DNA of 64,000 nucleotides from Bacteroidales bacterium (GTDB taxonomy: Bacteria; Bacteroidota; Bacteroidia; Bacteroidales; UBA932): NCBI GenBank assembly GCA_017437125.1, contig JAFSBV010000021.1:19992-83991 (forward strand), in the 5' to 3' direction. The notes beneath the pieces were generated by a model, which ran no database searches, had not been told where the DNA came from, and saw only the letters and a program-made list of their open reading frames with translations. A program made the translations under genes and the position numbers. How positions within the stretch are numbered: the first letter of the stretch is position 1; every line of letters starts with the position of its first letter. This document shows, one piece after another, positions 62,772-64,000 of this stretch.

Positions 62772-63876
62772 ACATTTGTGAGAGCAGATATGCCTTTTGC
62801 TGTATTAGTAAATTCTCATATTGGAATTCAGTTTCAATCTTCTTGTCTATGTGCCTAAGAATACGGCTCCAATATTTTTGTGTGTCGATGTCCGGTAACT
62901 TAACTTTGATTGAGGCCATTGTGTTATTCATCAATTTTGGGTTGGCAAGGTTTATTGATACATATTTCGCAGTGGCAGATTGTAATACGACAGACAGGAA
63001 ATATGCATCTATATTTTTATCGACTTTAATAGTACCACAAACATTTGTACAATTAAATCTGCCGTTTCGATAGAATACTGTACCTGCATTTGCTCCATCT
63101 GTCGTCCATGTGATATATTCCCCATCAAAGTCATAATCGTCCAAATATCCCATGATACCATTATTAGAAGTTTGTGAGGAATACACAGGGTATTGAGGCC
63201 TTTCTTGTTTGCTTATTTCTATGGTACTGATTACTCGTCCTCTACCTAAAACAGAAATCTCTGATATTTTATATTCTTTCCATGATTGGTCAAATAGATT
63301 ATTATAATTAATCGCATCCTTTAACTTTTTCAAGTCCTCAATGATTTTCTTTTGAGTTTCGATGCGTTGATCTATTAAAGATAACAAGGAGACTAATTTC
63401 TCTTGTTCAGCTTTCGAGGGTATATTCGTGTGGATTTTCTTTAGTTCATTTGCAGATATCTCTAGGAAAGTGGAGCCGCACGATCTTCTCAGCATCTCTC
63501 TCTTAATCTTTGCAACAATATAGTACAAGAACTCAGAACTCACATTGTTTTCTTTAGCCACCAATGACTGGAATCCCTGGTTCGTTGTACATTCAGTAGT
63601 AGCGATTGAGCATTCTCCAATTGTTGCTCTTGTGCTTAATAGCACAGTTCCTTGTGGTAATAATTTGGCACTGGAATTTTTGAGCCCAGCTTCTGTGATA
63701 GTTCTATCGCTCAAATATGCATATTTCCCCTTACCTATTTCAGATGGTGTGAACCACTGAATGTTACCACCCCAATATTCATCGACAGATGTATCTGGAG
63801 TACCACCTCCAATTATGTCTGCAATAGTTGAAAGAGGGACCGCCTTCCACTCCCCAGAGAACTCCGGAAATCTCAA
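62764..63876 (-). CDS. Silent full-length hsdS lacking a start
   Basis: The frame (370 residues from a TTG at 63876) contains both target domains (about 10-155 and 205-330), the central helix SLIDQRIETQKKIIEDLK and the C-terminal helix YLLSQMFI. The coding match to the expressed gene extends further upstream (DYSYNVPNL) to a TGA at 63901-63903, so there is no normal start codon and no promoter. It is therefore a reservoir copy that could be activated by inversion through repeats A, B or D. The last bases overlap cassette 2 in TTTATATAAA (62763-62772). Confidence 0.88.
   Translation of the reverse strand: MRFPEFSGEWKAVPLSTIADIIGGGTPDTSVDEYWGGNIQWFTPSEIGKGKYAYLSDRTITEAGLKNSSAKLLPQGTVLLSTRATIGECSIATTECTTNQGFQSLVAKENNVSSEFLYYIVAKIKREMLRRSCGSTFLEISANELKKIHTNIPSKAEQEKLVSLLSLIDQRIETQKKIIEDLKKLKDAINYNNLFDQSWKEYKISEISVLGRGRVISTIEISKQERPQYPVYSSQTSNNGIMGYLDDYDFDGEYITWTTDGANAGTVFYRNGRFNCTNVCGTIKVDKNIDAYFLSVVLQSATAKYVSINLANPKLMNNTMASIKVKLPDIDTQKYWSRILRHIDKKIETEFQYENLLIQQKAYLLSQMFI
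63309..63319 (-). repeat. hsdS inverted repeat D, silent full copy
   Basis: Minus-strand GGATGCGATTA, exact partner of 62222-62232, at the start of the silent gene's second target domain. Confidence 0.65.
63337..63375 (-). repeat. hsdS inverted repeat B (central helix), silent copy
   Basis: Minus-strand partner of 61063-61101 with four changes, all at synonymous positions. Confidence 0.85.
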
Positions 63877-63889
63877 ATTCGGAACATTA
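63860..63889 (-). repeat. hsdS inverted repeat A, silent copy
   Basis: Exact 30-base inverted partner of 60540-60569. An inversion between the two would flip 3.3 kb and place this gene behind the hsdM start region. Confidence 0.9.
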
Positions 63890-63959
63890 TAGGAGTAATC
63901 TCACGTTCGTGTGCATTGAGGATTCCGTAATATAGTGTTGTATTAAATCTTACAACATT

Positions 63960-64000
63960 ATGGATAACAAAACTTTTGAAGAGATTGTCGTGCTGTGGCA
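63960..64000 (+). CDS. Start of a new gene, possibly a site-specific recombinase (cut by window edge)
   Basis: ATG 63960 opens a frame MDNKTFEEIVVLW that runs off the window. A short inverted repeat (GTTGTA ... TACAAC) lies just before it. The residues and the position beside an hsdS inversion locus are what one expects of a tyrosine recombinase N-terminus, but 13 residues cannot prove it. Confidence 0.35.
   Translation, partial: MDNKTFEEIVVLW

Overview
The window is a 64 kb piece of a Bacteroidetes chromosome, most likely order Bacteroidales. The evidence is the repeated TAnnTTTG -7 box (18 sites listed, most 5 to 100 bases before a start), poor Shine-Dalgarno sequences, and family content typical of that phylum: BACON and DUF5689 lipoproteins, Oar-like and carboxypeptidase-regulatory-domain TonB receptors, the PG0541-type protein after an RND pump, DUF4491, DUF1847 and PSP1. 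GH92, GH31, GH9 and GH13 enzymes suggest a glycan-feeding host-associated or sediment organism. The genus cannot be fixed from sequence alone. No rRNA, tRNA or CRISPR array was recognised.

Layout. 1-6.8 kb: end of a membrane protein, a ProX-type tRNA deacylase, then a TolC/MFP/RND efflux operon closed by a small PII-like protein. 6.8-12.6 kb: thioredoxin, a PorT-like barrel, LOG, polyprenyl synthase, holB, a PSP1 protein and trmB in tight series. 12.7-18.3 kb: miaA, a low-GC AccI-type restriction-modification pair dropped between miaA and smpB, and metK (minus strand) behind a SAM-II riboswitch leader. 18.7-32.4 kb: a run of seven exported proteins (two TonB-dependent receptors, three BACON/OB-fold/DUF5689 lipoproteins, a NUC1-type nuclease and an endonuclease/exonuclease/phosphatase enzyme), read here as a candidate surface system for capturing and degrading nucleic acid. 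32.5-54.4 kb: M3 peptidase, GH92, gpmI, rnr, YkvA protein, GH31, SGNH hydrolase, DUF4491, DUF1847, a two-component system diverging from an odd plug-like periplasmic protein across a helically phased TTAAC array, then a GH13-GH9-lactonase operon.

54.4-64 kb is an accessory region: a hairpin-rich stretch without genes, a broken rhuM gene fused tail to tail with a truncated KAP ATPase, and a type I restriction system hsdR-hsdM-hsdS. Downstream of hsdS lie two half-hsdS cassettes and a full but start-less hsdS in inverted arrangement, joined by several classes of inverted repeat, and a new gene starts at the window edge (a recombinase is expected there). This is a specificity-switching locus with five to six target-recognition domains in view.

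Other unlisted-type signals: a dispersed palindromic repeat family (TGTCATTTCGA...GAGAAATCT and TGTCATCCTGAG...GAAGGATCT forms) between genes at 11.8, 28.2, 31.3, 32.5 and 38.8 kb, a 15-bp perfect inverted repeat over the thioredoxin promoter, and a possibly leaderless miaA transcript.
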